From Pseudopedobacter sp035496935 (lineage in GTDB: Bacteria > Bacteroidota > Bacteroidia > Sphingobacteriales > Sphingobacteriaceae): a DNA stretch of 64,000 bases. The translations under genes and the position numbers were made by a program. The stretch spans positions 124,001 to 188,000 of the forward strand of contig DATJED010000004.1 in the NCBI GenBank assembly GCA_035496935.1. Direction: 5' to 3'. Shown one piece after another: positions 9,435 through 19,680 of the stretch. The notes below the pieces were generated by a model. The model saw nothing but the letters and a program-made list of their open reading frames with translations, was not told the DNA's origin and ran no database searches. How positions within the stretch are numbered: the stretch's first letter is position 1; every line of letters begins with the position of its first letter.

Positions 9435-10577
9435 TTATTTATCGTAAACCTCCAGCTCTCCTAGAGTTACGTTTGTACTAGAAGAAAGATTTATGGATAG
9501 TTTCACGTATCTGCCCGTCACTTCCGGAAAATCAACTGATTCTTCACTGGGCACAGGACTGTCTTTATGATATGCAACCTGCCAATTCGTGTTGTCGTCA
9601 GAATACAAAATATCGTATGATTCTATTTTATCATTCGCTTTTGTCCAATATAAACCAACATGATCGAAAGTTTCACTATCCTCCAAATCAATAACTGCCC
9701 AAATATTTAAATCAGATCTGTCATTTGAAAGGGGCTGCCAAAAAGTTGATCTATCTCCATCGGTGATATTAGCTGCTCTTCCTGAGCTGGAATCGCTACT
9801 TTTTTCTACATTTTTACTTAAAGCAATATTGATTTCTGCCGTGGAAGGAAATTGCAGTTCAACAGTTTTATAATCGGTATAGAATGTATCTATTGCCATT
9901 GCTTTTGGCAAATAACCTGTACGGTATTTAAAAGTTGTGCCTTTCTTGTATTTGGACAAAACTGTTTCTACCGGAAAAGTATAGGGATTAATAGGGTTTA
10001 CGGGTGCTACAGACCTTGACTCCTTTATTGTACGCTCTTTACCATCTGTATCTGTAAATACAATCTCTACTATAACAGCTTCCGTTGCGGCACCATACCA
10101 ATTAATAAGTGCACTTTTATCTGCAACCTTATAAGTTGCTTCTGCAAAACTTCTATTTGTTAAACTACTTGCATAATTATCGCCGTAAACGGTGCCAATA
10201 GCTTCTTGTTTAACAGACGAATGTCCCGAACTGTCATAATTGTATATTTCAAAATTATAAGTCTGTTCAGCCATGTTTTCCAAGAATACAGAAACAGTAT
10301 CTATACCGGAGGATCTCTCTATAGGTACAACCAATGAATCTTGTTTCTCATTCCAGTAGATTACGCTTTTATTTATTTTAGGATCAGAAAGTAGCAACCA
10401 TGTTACCTTTATGCGGTTTTTACCCGAGAAGGTTTGAACAGAATCTGCCTTGCCCAAATACACTATCTCGCCTCCTTTTACAAACTCCTTGTAATTATCA
10501 TCCATTTTACTGCAAGATGCAATTATTGCCAACCCTATTATACAAATGAGAGAAAAACGGTATTTTATTAAATTCAT
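9435..10577 (-). CDS. DUF4998-type surface lipoprotein with C-terminal discoidin (F5/8 type C) domain
   Basis: 380 residues. Lipobox IIASC with Cys22. The N-terminal half (about 25-235) has the DUF4998 pattern, fibronectin-like strands with VTWLLLSDPKINKSVIYWN. The C-terminal part (about 248-380) is a discoidin-like beta-sandwich: NITDGDRSTFWQP, WAVIDLEDSETFDHVGLYW, SYDILYSDDNTNWQ and RYVKLSI. Proteins of this type sit in the position of SusE/SusF and bind glycan at the cell surface without catalysis. It lies 21 nt after the DUF5000-type gene in the same operon. Confidence 0.8.
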   Translation of the reverse strand: MNLIKYRFSLICIIGLAIIASCSKMDDNYKEFVKGGEIVYLGKADSVQTFSGKNRIKVTWLLLSDPKINKSVIYWNEKQDSLVVPIERSSGIDTVSVFLENMAEQTYNFEIYNYDSSGHSSVKQEAIGTVYGDNYASSLTNRSFAEATYKVADKSALINWYGAATEAVIVEIVFTDTDGKERTIKESRSVAPVNPINPYTFPVETVLSKYKKGTTFKYRTGYLPKAMAIDTFYTDYKTVELQFPSTAEINIALSKNVEKSSDSSSGRAANITDGDRSTFWQPLSNDRSDLNIWAVIDLEDSETFDHVGLYWTKANDKIESYDILYSDDNTNWQVAYHKDSPVPSEESVDFPEVTGRYVKLSINLSSSTNVTLGELEVYDK

Positions 10578-10598
10578 TTCTTTAAGATTTAAGGTTAA

Positions 10599-11780
10599 CT
10601 ATTGAACTTTGCCCCAGAAATTGATTTCGGCCATGTGTAAAAAACCAATCTGACTATCTATTGCCGACCAATTATCGATATGTTTCCACCTGATAAAACG
10701 TACAGCTGGTGCTCCATCTGGCACAGCGTATTCCTGTCCTTCTTTTTGGGCTGCAATATCTTCAGCCGTGTTTACGCCTACCGCGTTTCCAGACGGCTTG
10801 GTCATTTCATAAGTTCCCAATAACACCCAATTGTCATAACTGCCATCTGTTGCAGGATTATTACTACCCCACAGTTCCCATTTATGCGGGTTTCCATGGC
10901 CAAAACAATAAGTATCACCCTGACGTTGCCATATTTTATAACGGCTTAGTTTAGCAGTAAGACCCATATCAAACGTTACAGAGAACGGTTGAGGGATATT
11001 TTGAGGAGTATGGTACATAGAATTCAAGTTATCGTCCCATAGCTTTGTTAACACATAATTATTGCTATAATTTCCTGGCTCTCCAGGGAAACGGGCATCC
11101 TTAAAACCGCTTTTTGGAATTGCCTCCTCAAACAAAGGTGTATAGATTCCCTGAAGTGTATCGGAACGATTGTCCCATCGATCTTTGATAAATACACCAA
11201 ATGTCGTTTCTTTTACCTGCTGGCCTCTAACAGAGAAATTACCATTTGTTGCTTTTGTATAATAATTATCTATGGTTTCCCATCCATCTAAAGAATCTTT
11301 CTTTAAAACTTGGATAGTGATATTTCCGTTGTTAAGATTCTCAAAATTTATGTTAACTCCACCAAACGTAGCTTGCAACTGTAGGGAATTTCTAACGTCT
11401 ATAATTGGAGGGGTTAAAGGGTGCACTGTAACCTCTATAGGCGAGGAAGTTTTTTCCGATCGGCTTACAGCATATAAAGTTATCTTGTACTCCTTTGATT
11501 GCCCAAAGCCACCCACCACTAAGCTATTTTTATTAAACGATGCTTTAGCTTCTCTTTTTGTTCCGTTTACTTCATACACTGCTTTAACGTACAGCAATCC
11601 AGGATCATTTGGTATAGTGTATGAAATTTCTGATTCGCCTGATCTGTTTACTACGCTTACATTAGTAACCGGATCCGGAGCTTCGGCATTTGCGTCTAAC
11701 GGCGAATTAATATCTTCTTTACAAGAAAAAATAAATGTTAAAAGAAGTAAGAATATGCTTATATATTGATTTCTTTTCAT
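10599..11780 (-). CDS. DUF4959/DUF5000-type surface lipoprotein (SusE/F-like)
   Basis: 393 residues. Lipobox TFIFSC with Cys20. A DUF4959-like N-terminal beta domain (about 35-125, PDPVTNVSVVNRSGESEISYT) is followed by a DUF5126-like middle region (about 130-215) and a C-terminal DUF5000/discoidin-like domain (about 240-393) with TKLWDDNLNSMYHTP, FSVTFDMGLTAKLSRYKIWQR and HKWELWGSNNP. This order is typical of accessory glycan-binding lipoproteins directly after SusC/SusD in Pedobacter-type operons. Only 19 nt separate it from the SusD gene. Confidence 0.82.
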   Translation of the reverse strand: MKRNQYISIFLLLLTFIFSCKEDINSPLDANAEAPDPVTNVSVVNRSGESEISYTIPNDPGLLYVKAVYEVNGTKREAKASFNKNSLVVGGFGQSKEYKITLYAVSRSEKTSSPIEVTVHPLTPPIIDVRNSLQLQATFGGVNINFENLNNGNITIQVLKKDSLDGWETIDNYYTKATNGNFSVRGQQVKETTFGVFIKDRWDNRSDTLQGIYTPLFEEAIPKSGFKDARFPGEPGNYSNNYVLTKLWDDNLNSMYHTPQNIPQPFSVTFDMGLTAKLSRYKIWQRQGDTYCFGHGNPHKWELWGSNNPATDGSYDNWVLLGTYEMTKPSGNAVGVNTAEDIAAQKEGQEYAVPDGAPAVRFIRWKHIDNWSAIDSQIGFLHMAEINFWGKVQ

Positions 11781-11799
11781 TGTCTTTTTGTTTTATAAA

Positions 11800-13743
11800 C
11801 TACAACCATCCAGGGTTTTGTACCAGATTTCTGTTCTTGATAATCTCATTGTTTGGTATCGGCCAGAAGTAGTCACGTAATCTGAAAGTTCTGCTAAAAA
11901 GTACCTTTTCACGGTAATACTCCGGTGCCAGTGCAAAATCAATGTCCCAGCCTTTTATATCTTCATTCAATACTTCGGGAGCTTTTTTCCAGCGCAGTAA
12001 GTCCCAATAACGTTGTCCTTCAAAAGCCATTTCAATCATTCTTTCTTGTTGGATAATTTCTCTGAAACCGATTTTGTCCTGATGCTTATTTACCTGATTT
12101 ACCCAATTCGGATTAGACCATGACACTTCAACATCAGGTATACCAGCTCTTCCTCTTACCAGATTAATCCAATGATAAGCATCGGCACTTGGGCCTTGCC
12201 ACTCGTTTAGGGCTTCTGCATATAGAAGGTATAAATCTGCCAATCTTATTTCAGGCCAAGGGTACTGCACAACGTTAAAAGCACCATCGGTACCCGAATT
12301 ACTGGTAAAGTGAGTGAGTTTTTTAATATTCATTCCGGTTATGGAGTATTCGGAAAGACCTGTTCTAGCCGCTACTTGCCCGCTTTTTGCTTGTAAGTAC
12401 AGCATAGACGATGATTTGTAATTGCTGTTACTGCCTACCCCATTGCCATACCAGTAACCACCATCAAATCCTAAATCGGCATAATAGCGTGGTTCTCTAT
12501 CAAAATTAAGTTTAGCCGTCTCGTAACCAGATTTTATATAGTATTTATTATATACATTTTCGGGGGCGTCTACCGCATTTGTAGGAATGCTCTTTAAATT
12601 AAATCTTTCTGCATAATTCCATGTCTTATCCTCCTTAATGGGTACACCATTTTTGGTATAAAACAATTCTGCCATTTTTAAGGTAGGCGCTATAACACCT
12701 TTGGCTCCGGCTGAACTTCTTGGACCGGTTGCTAACAAGGGCATTGCATATTGCTGGGTTTTTGAGGTCATACTCAAAGTATTTCCCCAGATAACTTCCG
12801 AATTCCATTTTTCTGTGACAGCTGTTCTAATGTCTAACTCCCGTTGAGTTTGCGGAACCAGCTCATAAATGGCAATGGTAGGATTAAAATGATGCAATTT
12901 GTAGCCTAAAGAAACGCATAAATCTACAGCATCTCTACAGGCATTAGCGGCCCGCTCCCATTTGGTTTCATCATAAGTCTGATTAAATAACTGTCGGTCT
13001 TTATTGTCTTTAAAATTCACATAGTCTTTATTGCCATTAAATAGGGGACTTGCCGCCAATACTAAAACTTTTGCCTTAACGCCCAGAATAATTGGTCGGG
13101 TTATTCTTCCCAATTCTCCTATATCATTCTGGATAACATCCAACATATTTTCTTCTGTGGCAGCTTCATCTAGCAGCTCAACAATATAGTTTACACAATC
13201 GTCAACCGGCTGTCTGTATATTTTTAATTCCTCAGTTGTGCTTGTAATATCTTGGTTTTCTTTCATTAAGGGTATAGGCCCATACATCCTAAACAGCAGA
13301 TAATGGTAATACGCTTTTAGAAACTTAACTTCTGCAACCCATCTTTTTCTTTCCAGTTCATCCAAATCCCTAACCCTATCAATGTTTTCCAGAAAAATAT
13401 TACAGTCACGTATGGCAATCCACATGTTGCCCCAATAACCTCCTAAAGGCGAAGTTGTGCTTTGGTTTCCACGAGCAATATCCCAGTAGGTAGTGCTACC
13501 TACGCTCCTAGGCGGATACATATACCAAACTTCATCTCCGGTATTAAAGCCTGGATTGCTTTCAAACACACCGTCTTTAGGAAGGTAGGAATAACAAGTA
13601 AAGAGGAATTTCTCTGCCTGGCTACGCATACTAAAAGCATTATCTATAGTAGCAATATTATCCGGTACTATATCTAAATATTTCTTGCAGGAACTAACCG
13701 TAAATAATAGGGCGGAAAGAATAATTATTTTAAAATATTTCAT
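11800..13743 (-). CDS. SusD/RagB-family outer-membrane lipoprotein
   Basis: 647 residues. Lipobox VSSC with Cys19 followed by KKYLDIVPDN. The helical SusD fold is shown by AEVKFLKAYYHYLLFRMYGPIP, the late block RLADLYLLYAEALNEWQGPS, QERMIEMAFEGQRYWDLLRWK, and the standard ending PIPNNEIIKNRNLVQNPGW. It forms the lid over the SusC barrel and captures oligosaccharide. The start lies 10 nt after the SusC stop. At 647 residues it is somewhat longer than a typical SusD (about 500-600), as seen in the subgroup that pairs with DUF5000 proteins. Confidence 0.93.
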   Translation of the reverse strand: MKYFKIIILSALLFTVSSCKKYLDIVPDNIATIDNAFSMRSQAEKFLFTCYSYLPKDGVFESNPGFNTGDEVWYMYPPRSVGSTTYWDIARGNQSTTSPLGGYWGNMWIAIRDCNIFLENIDRVRDLDELERKRWVAEVKFLKAYYHYLLFRMYGPIPLMKENQDITSTTEELKIYRQPVDDCVNYIVELLDEAATEENMLDVIQNDIGELGRITRPIILGVKAKVLVLAASPLFNGNKDYVNFKDNKDRQLFNQTYDETKWERAANACRDAVDLCVSLGYKLHHFNPTIAIYELVPQTQRELDIRTAVTEKWNSEVIWGNTLSMTSKTQQYAMPLLATGPRSSAGAKGVIAPTLKMAELFYTKNGVPIKEDKTWNYAERFNLKSIPTNAVDAPENVYNKYYIKSGYETAKLNFDREPRYYADLGFDGGYWYGNGVGSNSNYKSSSMLYLQAKSGQVAARTGLSEYSITGMNIKKLTHFTSNSGTDGAFNVVQYPWPEIRLADLYLLYAEALNEWQGPSADAYHWINLVRGRAGIPDVEVSWSNPNWVNQVNKHQDKIGFREIIQQERMIEMAFEGQRYWDLLRWKKAPEVLNEDIKGWDIDFALAPEYYREKVLFSRTFRLRDYFWPIPNNEIIKNRNLVQNPGWL

Positions 13744-13753
13744 AATTTTTTGA

Positions 13754-16700
13754 TTAAAAACCTAGCTGAAGCCCAAAATTGTAAACTTTCTGAATTGGAT
13801 AATCCAAGCCTCTACCAGCTTGCTCTATATCCCAAAGTTTGAAACCGGTAATGGTTGCCAAATTGGTTCCGCTACAATAAACTCTTAAATTCCTTACCTT
13901 TAACCTCTGTGTTAGCTTTGTAGGTAGCGTATATCCGAACTCAACAGATTTAAGTCTAAGAAAAGCACCGTTTCTCATAAACCAAGTGCTTTGTTGTGCA
14001 TTGTTATCATTAAAAGTATCACTTAACCTTGGCCATAAGGCATATAAGTTTCGGTTGTCTTCTGACCAATGATCGTCGGCATAAGCTTTTAATAGTTGAT
14101 TTACCGGCTGGCCCGACAATGATTCGCTTGAAGAATATTTATACGATACAAAAGGGGCAGTTGCACCGGTATTGATCCAGAATGAGGACCGGGCAGACCC
14201 CTGAAGAAATGCTGATAAATCAAAGCCTTTATATCCAGTACTAAAGCCAAAACCATAAATAATTTCGGGATCTGTCGGATAGCCTATTGGCACCATGTCT
14301 AGGTTATTAACAATGCCGTCCTTATTTACATCACGATATTTAATATCGCCCGCCATATATTCGCCGAAAGATTGTGGTGGAGAATTTCTAACATCCTCAT
14401 CATCAATAAAAAGTCGTTCGGCGATGTAGCCCCATTGTTGCGAAAGTGGATTCCCAACTCTTGAAAGGTACGCTTCATTATATTCAGGCTCTTCATAAAT
14501 CTCAAACTCGCTTTTAGCATAGGTAAAATTCCCCCGCCCGGTGAGCCAAAAAGTATTATTAAAGCTTTTAGAGTAATCTAATGAAATATCTACTCCCTTG
14601 CCGGATGCTTTACCCAGGTTAGAGTAAGGCGTGGCTTGCAAACCTAAAGTCAGAGGCACATCTGCTCTAGCCATGAGAATATTACTTCGTTTATCAGTAA
14701 AATATTCGGCAATTAAATCAAAGCCCTGCGCTAAACTCAGTTCCAATGCAAGATTTAACTTTTTAGACGTTTCCCAGGTAATCATACTATTGTCGTATCG
14801 GCTAATAGAAACTCCTGGCCTAGAATAACCGTTGTCTCTGCCAAACACGGCACCGTTGCCAGAATCGTTCATATTTACATTAGACAGGAAGAAAAAACGA
14901 TCTTCATCGCGTCCAATCTGATCGTTACCGGTTAACCCATACGTACCTCTTATCCTTAACTTGGTAATCGTATTACGTAAAGGCTCGAAAAACTTCTCAT
15001 TAGAGATTGACCATGCGGCTCCGGCTGACGGGAAGAAACCAAAGCGTTCACTCTGTGCGAACCTTTCGGATCCATTTAAACCGAAGTTAAATTCCAGATA
15101 GTATCTGTTATCATAAGCATACGTTCCTCTTCCTGAAAGCCCTACGTTTCTAAAAGGTAAAGATGCCTGTAAATCATTTCCGTTACCGGTAATATTGTTA
15201 CGCATCATATATACCAACAGGCCTCCAAAAGTATGTTTATCAAAACTTCTGTTATAATTTACTGCCGATTCAAGATAGAAATTAGAGGAAACATTTTTTT
15301 GCCCTGGGCTATAGTCCAAGTATTCTGTTCCACCATCAGGATTACTGTTTACTACAGAATACTGATCACTGTATTTGTCATAAAAGCCTACATTATACCA
15401 ATAAGGGCTGTAAGATCTAGAAACGTCAAAAAAGGTATTACGTAAAGTTTGAGCCATCGCTCTTACTGATAGTCCTTTTGTTATCAAGCTCGATAAATCT
15501 TGTTTCAATTCAAACTGCGCAAGCATATTTGACCTGGAATATTCTTTATACCCTTTTACCAAATCTGCATATGGATTGATATAGGTAGTTTCAGGATCGT
15601 TACCAAAAAGAATATGTTGGGTATATTGTAAATCGTCAGTTGCTGGATAATATGCTGGAAATAATACGGGGTTAGTGCGCATTATAGAGCGGTAAACCCC
15701 AGTTCCTTCGCCTACAGGACCTGTGTAATCGTCAAAATTACCACGCAATCTCACAATCATTTCTGTAGATTTAGAAAGATTTACGTTTACGTTAGACAGT
15801 AAGGAGTATGACTTAAGATCGATATTATTATTAAAATTGTTACGGTTATCTACCTTTAGGATGCCGTTATCTTTATTAAAGGTACCTGCTACATAATACC
15901 GAGCCACCTGACTGCCTCCACTCACGTTTAGATTCGCTCTTTGGTTTATTGTACTGTTTTTAAGCAGTTCGGACTGCCAGTCTGTTGCCGGAAAAACTGT
16001 TGAGTTAGTCCCAGTTAAGGTGTTGTCTATCTTGCTCTGGCTGTAAACCGGCACTCCAAGTGGGTTACGGGTAAGCACCGCTTCGTTCTGTAACCGCATA
16101 TAAGTTATCGGATCGGCAAGCTCTACGTTTTTTGTAGCCTGTGAAATAGAGTTTTCCAATCGGAAATTGATTTTTGCTTTCCCTTCTTTACCTGTCTTTG
16201 TAGTTACCAGCACCACACCATTTGCCGCTCTAGAACCATATAAAGCAGTTGCCGTCGCATCTTTCATAATGGAAAAACTGCCTACGTCGTCTGCTTGCAG
16301 GCGGGCTAGGTCTGTAGTTGTAACCTCAACCCCGTCTATTAAAATTAAAGGGTCTTTTTTCCCCGTTCCAAAGGTGGTTACTCCTCTGATAAAGAATGCG
16401 GCATTGTCCTGCCCAGGTTCTCCGCTTCGTTGATAAGCAATAATACCAGCCATTTTCCCTGCCAACGCTGTTGTGAGATTACTGGAAGGCACTTTAAGCT
16501 CTGACGGATTTATGGTGGTAATAGAACCGATTACAGATTCCTTTTTTTGGGTTCCGAAAGCAACAACAACCGCTTCATCCAATTGATTTACGCTTTCTTT
16601 CATTACCACATTAATTACTGATTTTCCTTTTACTGGAATTTCCTGGCTTTCAAAACCTACCATTGAAAACACAAGTACATCCGCCTCATCCGGTATATCC

Positions 16701-16984
16701 AAAATATATTTACCGTTTAAATCTGTAGACGTTCCAATAGATGGATTGCCTTTTACGGAAACGGTAACTCCAGGCAAAGGACCGGTTGCATCCGATACGG
16801 TACCACGCATCTCTTTTTTCTGAAAATTGTGAACATGGTATTTTCCTAGCGGGGAAGTATTGCCATCAATACTTGCTTTAAGAGTCTTTGGATAATTTTC
16901 GGCAAAAGCAAACACCTCTAAACTTATAAAGCTTAGCACAAGAAACAACATCACTTTACTTTTTTTTAGTAATCGTTCTCTCAT
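13754..16984 (-). CDS. SusC/RagA-family TonB-dependent outer-membrane transporter
   Basis: 1076 residues. Signal peptide about 1-27 (MLFLVLSFISLEVFAFA), carboxypeptidase-regulatory-like domain about 59-130 (RGTVSDATGPLPGVTVSVKG), linker VVVAFGTQKKESVIG, plug with FFIRGVTTFG, PLILIDGVEV and MKDATATALYGSRAANGVV, then the barrel ending YNFGLQLGF. First gene of an operon that continues through SusD, two surface lipoproteins and the two paralogous secreted enzymes down to 5679. A TAnnTTTG promoter box and an inverted repeat lie about 100-165 bp upstream. Confidence 0.94.
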   Translation of the reverse strand: MRERLLKKSKVMLFLVLSFISLEVFAFAENYPKTLKASIDGNTSPLGKYHVHNFQKKEMRGTVSDATGPLPGVTVSVKGNPSIGTSTDLNGKYILDIPDEADVLVFSMVGFESQEIPVKGKSVINVVMKESVNQLDEAVVVAFGTQKKESVIGSITTINPSELKVPSSNLTTALAGKMAGIIAYQRSGEPGQDNAAFFIRGVTTFGTGKKDPLILIDGVEVTTTDLARLQADDVGSFSIMKDATATALYGSRAANGVVLVTTKTGKEGKAKINFRLENSISQATKNVELADPITYMRLQNEAVLTRNPLGVPVYSQSKIDNTLTGTNSTVFPATDWQSELLKNSTINQRANLNVSGGSQVARYYVAGTFNKDNGILKVDNRNNFNNNIDLKSYSLLSNVNVNLSKSTEMIVRLRGNFDDYTGPVGEGTGVYRSIMRTNPVLFPAYYPATDDLQYTQHILFGNDPETTYINPYADLVKGYKEYSRSNMLAQFELKQDLSSLITKGLSVRAMAQTLRNTFFDVSRSYSPYWYNVGFYDKYSDQYSVVNSNPDGGTEYLDYSPGQKNVSSNFYLESAVNYNRSFDKHTFGGLLVYMMRNNITGNGNDLQASLPFRNVGLSGRGTYAYDNRYYLEFNFGLNGSERFAQSERFGFFPSAGAAWSISNEKFFEPLRNTITKLRIRGTYGLTGNDQIGRDEDRFFFLSNVNMNDSGNGAVFGRDNGYSRPGVSISRYDNSMITWETSKKLNLALELSLAQGFDLIAEYFTDKRSNILMARADVPLTLGLQATPYSNLGKASGKGVDISLDYSKSFNNTFWLTGRGNFTYAKSEFEIYEEPEYNEAYLSRVGNPLSQQWGYIAERLFIDDEDVRNSPPQSFGEYMAGDIKYRDVNKDGIVNNLDMVPIGYPTDPEIIYGFGFSTGYKGFDLSAFLQGSARSSFWINTGATAPFVSYKYSSSESLSGQPVNQLLKAYADDHWSEDNRNLYALWPRLSDTFNDNNAQQSTWFMRNGAFLRLKSVEFGYTLPTKLTQRLKVRNLRVYCSGTNLATITGFKLWDIEQAGRGLDYPIQKVYNFGLQLGF

Positions 16985-17084
16985 TAAATTAATTGTTTTA
17001 GTTTATCAGATTAATCCGCCATCAAGGTCAGTTTTATATCATCGCCTGAGTTGGGATTAATTACTGTAATTGGTTTATTTACTT

Positions 17085-17148
17085 CAAAACTAAACAATTA
17101 GATAGGGCAAAAATTAATTCAGTTGGCTAAGTATTATGCCATTTTAGC
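17085..17148 (-). promoter_or_regulatory. Promoter box and upstream inverted repeat of the SusC gene at 16984
   Basis: Reading the minus strand, TAGTTTTG (17092-17085) fits the Bacteroidota -7 consensus TAnnTTTG. I see no TTTG at the proper -33 distance. Upstream lies GCTAA, 13 nt, TTAGC (17126-17148). The same arrangement, with 13-nt spacer and similar core, occurs before the SusC gene at 22818. A weak -33 with an upstream dyad suggests an activator-dependent promoter; the activator is not in the window. Confidence 0.5.
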
Positions 17149-17289
17149 ATATAGGAAAACCCTGAGACTGCTTTATAATTTAAAGACACTTTAGGAAAAG
17201 TAACAACTGTAGATTAGCTTAGCAACCTTAGTATTTATTAGCATTGAAAAATGAGTCACGACCAATTGTAGATGCGTTTATAAAAAAAA

Positions 17290-17314
17290 GGAGATGATTT
17301 TAATAATCATCTCC
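17290..17314 (-). terminator. Intrinsic terminator of the 17406-22818 operon
   Basis: GGAGATGATT and AATCATCTCC form a perfect 10-bp stem with a 5-nt loop. On the minus strand the stem is followed directly by eight T residues (17289-17282). It lies about 90 nt after the stop codon of the fasciclin-like gene. This is the clearest one-directional terminator in the first half of the window. Confidence 0.88.
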
Positions 17315-17405
17315 TGAACAAATACTTTTGAAAGTTTAAAACTTCGATATATAAGAATCTAACGGTCACCTTGCGGAGATTCTTTAATGTTTACTGTCTT
17401 AGTAT

Positions 17406-18104
17406 TTAAAGCGGTAAAGAAGGAATTAAAGTTGCACCTATTACATGAATAGATCCATTAGTTGCTAAAAGACTACTCGTTCTTACATTAAGTACCTCGT
17501 TCAGCTGAATAGGAGAATCTGATGTATTACTAACAGATGTATTTAAAACCGCCAATCGCATTATCGATTGTGGGTTTGTATTTGCTACATACTTAGGCAT
17601 GGTAATACCAGTAGGTAATGTATTAAAATAACCTGCCGGAGCCATTGTGGTTGCATCAATAGTTGTTAAAGCTGGGATGGTGTAATGATCATAAACGCCA
17701 TCTACAATCAGATACAACAAGTAGTTTTTTATAAACTCTTTAGGGTAGCTACGAAAAGATGTACCTGCAACGTTATTAATTTTTACATTTTTAAAGAAAT
17801 CTTTTGCGGCTGCATCGTGTATCAAAATAAAAGTTCTCCCCGGCTTTTTGTATTCCATAGAGTCTATCTCTGCATATTCAATAGCATCCATCATGCTGGC
17901 AAAAACTTTATCCTCTGCCAAAGTACCGTGTGAACGTAGTTTTAGATACTCCCATGTATCCATCCTCAACTCGGGATCTAATGTATGGGTTACACGGTCA
18001 TAGTCTTTTTGTACATCTAAACCCACCAAAGAGCAACTGTACAATGTTGTAGTAGCTATTAAAACAGCTAATACTTTTACGGTATTTCTATATATTTTTT
18101 TCAT
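17406..18104 (-). CDS. Fasciclin-like surface lipoprotein
   Basis: 232 residues. Lipobox TLYSC with Cys24. The body fits a fasciclin-type (FAS1) domain: an N-terminal helix region with DTWEYLKLRS, FASMMDAIEYAEID and FILIHDAAAKDFFKN, and the closing block LLATNGSIHVIGATLIP, which matches the conserved NGxIHVIDxVLxP end of FAS1 repeats. FAS1 domains mediate adhesion or ligand binding. It follows a SusD gene by 8 nt, so it takes the place of a SusE/F-type accessory lipoprotein in this operon. The FAS1 assignment rests mainly on the C-terminal block. Confidence 0.65.
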   Translation of the reverse strand: MKKIYRNTVKVLAVLIATTTLYSCSLVGLDVQKDYDRVTHTLDPELRMDTWEYLKLRSHGTLAEDKVFASMMDAIEYAEIDSMEYKKPGRTFILIHDAAAKDFFKNVKINNVAGTSFRSYPKEFIKNYLLYLIVDGVYDHYTIPALTTIDATTMAPAGYFNTLPTGITMPKYVANTNPQSIMRLAVLNTSVSNTSDSPIQLNEVLNVRTSSLLATNGSIHVIGATLIPSLPL

Positions 18105-18112
18105 AGCAATAA

Positions 18113-19669
18113 TTATAAATAACCAAGATTTTGATCTAATTTTTTATTATCCTCTAACACGTTTCTGTTTATCGGGAACAACAATTTACCTGCGTCAACA
18201 CCAACAAAACCGTCTGTATAAGGTAAACCTTGAATCTTTGTAAGTCTCCTGTTCATTACAGGATCCAAAACCTTATTAACATGTTTTGTACGCACCAAAT
18301 CAAACCAGCGCTTTCCTTCTCCAAATAGCTCATGTTGTCTTTCTAATAATATAGCATCTTCCATGGAATCCATACTTGCATACACAGGGTCTGTAACGGT
18401 ATAAGCAGCTAGGCCAGATCTTTGTCTTATAAAGTTCAGGTATTTAAGCGCATCTGCTTTCGCTCCGGTTTTGTTTAATGCTTCGGCATAAGAAAGGTAA
18501 ACATCCCCTAATCTGTACATTACCAAATAAACAGGAAAGGTATCAGCATCGCCATTACTTATACCAGAAAAGCCTGATGCCGGTACATTATAATATTTCA
18601 ACAGCTTATCGTACCTTCCAACAGCTTCAATGGTGTCAATGGTTTGGGTTACTCTCAAATCTGTTTTGTCTTTTCTCCAGGTAGCACTCAGTACAGAATC
18701 TATTCTGATATTATTGTTGCTTGTTCCAATAGAAACCGGGATGCAAGCGCAACCGTTATTTGTAGGATCCCAGTAAATGCTCCATATTGCTTCTTTTGAA
18801 GTTGTTGGATCTAAAAATAGTTTATTTCTCCAGTCAGCTGCTGATTCTAAATCGCCGATAACCGTTCCTCCGTAAACTTTACCAGATGGTGCTTTTGCTT
18901 TAAAAACATTTTTAAACCAAACAATGGCTTCGTTATAATCTGATAATTGAGATTGTGTTCCAGCTCTCCACATGTAAACATCTGCCAAGGCAGCGGCAAT
19001 TGCGCCTTCGCCTATTAACCAAACATTAGGTGTTTGACTTTTCTTAGTTAATTCATAAGCCTTTTGTAAATCCGGAATAATTACATCGGCTATGATTTGG
19101 TCTGCTGGAGTTACCTCTCTTTCATCCTCATTTTTAAAATCGTCATAAGGCTCAGTCCAAACTGGCGCCGCTCCCCATAAACGTACAATCTGGAAATAAC
19201 AAATGGCTCGCATAGCATAACATTGTGCCAAATTGTTGTCTCTCAAATCTGTTGTTATTGCTTTATCTATACTTGCTGCCTGTGGAATATATTTTATCGC
19301 TGTATTTGCTCGGCCTATTGTACGGTATAGCCCAGTCCAATCTGTAATAGAATTGCTAGAAGTTAGCGCATTTGTCACCAATTCACGTACTGTACTTGTG
19401 TTATAGTTTGGGTGCGAGTCAAAGTTATCTGCTCGGGCTTCTCCCCAATAATGGTACTTACCTGTAAAGTTTTTAGTGCCTCCTTCTCCCGTCATTTCTT
19501 GCTGAAAAGAGCCATAAACACCAGCCATTGCCGCATTTACATCTTTTAAAGATTTAAAATAATTTTTAGTAGCGACTTGAGTTAAGGGTTCTTCCGTTAA
19601 AAATTTCTTACAACTAGTTACACTGGTAACTAGAAATAATGAGGTAATGATATATGCTATTTTTTTCAT
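18113..19669 (-). CDS. SusD/RagB-family outer-membrane lipoprotein
   Basis: 518 residues. Lipobox SVTSC with Cys20, followed by KKFLTEEPLTQVATKNYF. SusD blocks: LAQCYAMRAICYFQIVRLWGAAP, VYLVMYRLGDVYLSYAEALNKTG, LLERQHELFGEGKRWFDLVR and the ending LFPINRNVLEDNKKLDQNLGYL (given here as separate short motifs of one chain). It pairs with the SusC gene 11 nt upstream and precedes the fasciclin-like gene. Because the fucosidase genes end only about 290 bp before this SusC/D pair, it is a candidate importer for fucosylated oligosaccharides; that link is inference. Confidence 0.93.
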   Translation of the reverse strand: MKKIAYIITSLFLVTSVTSCKKFLTEEPLTQVATKNYFKSLKDVNAAMAGVYGSFQQEMTGEGGTKNFTGKYHYWGEARADNFDSHPNYNTSTVRELVTNALTSSNSITDWTGLYRTIGRANTAIKYIPQAASIDKAITTDLRDNNLAQCYAMRAICYFQIVRLWGAAPVWTEPYDDFKNEDEREVTPADQIIADVIIPDLQKAYELTKKSQTPNVWLIGEGAIAAALADVYMWRAGTQSQLSDYNEAIVWFKNVFKAKAPSGKVYGGTVIGDLESAADWRNKLFLDPTTSKEAIWSIYWDPTNNGCACIPVSIGTSNNNIRIDSVLSATWRKDKTDLRVTQTIDTIEAVGRYDKLLKYYNVPASGFSGISNGDADTFPVYLVMYRLGDVYLSYAEALNKTGAKADALKYLNFIRQRSGLAAYTVTDPVYASMDSMEDAILLERQHELFGEGKRWFDLVRTKHVNKVLDPVMNRRLTKIQGLPYTDGFVGVDAGKLLFPINRNVLEDNKKLDQNLGYL

Positions 19670-19680
19670 GACTATTTTAA

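Larger units (their letters stand above)
16985..17405. other. 421-bp intergenic space: promoter of one operon, terminator of another
   Basis: No gene seen. It holds the promoter box and inverted repeat of the SusC gene ending at 16984 and, at 17290-17314, the terminator of the operon that begins at 22818. The rest is A/T-rich and featureless. Confidence 0.6.
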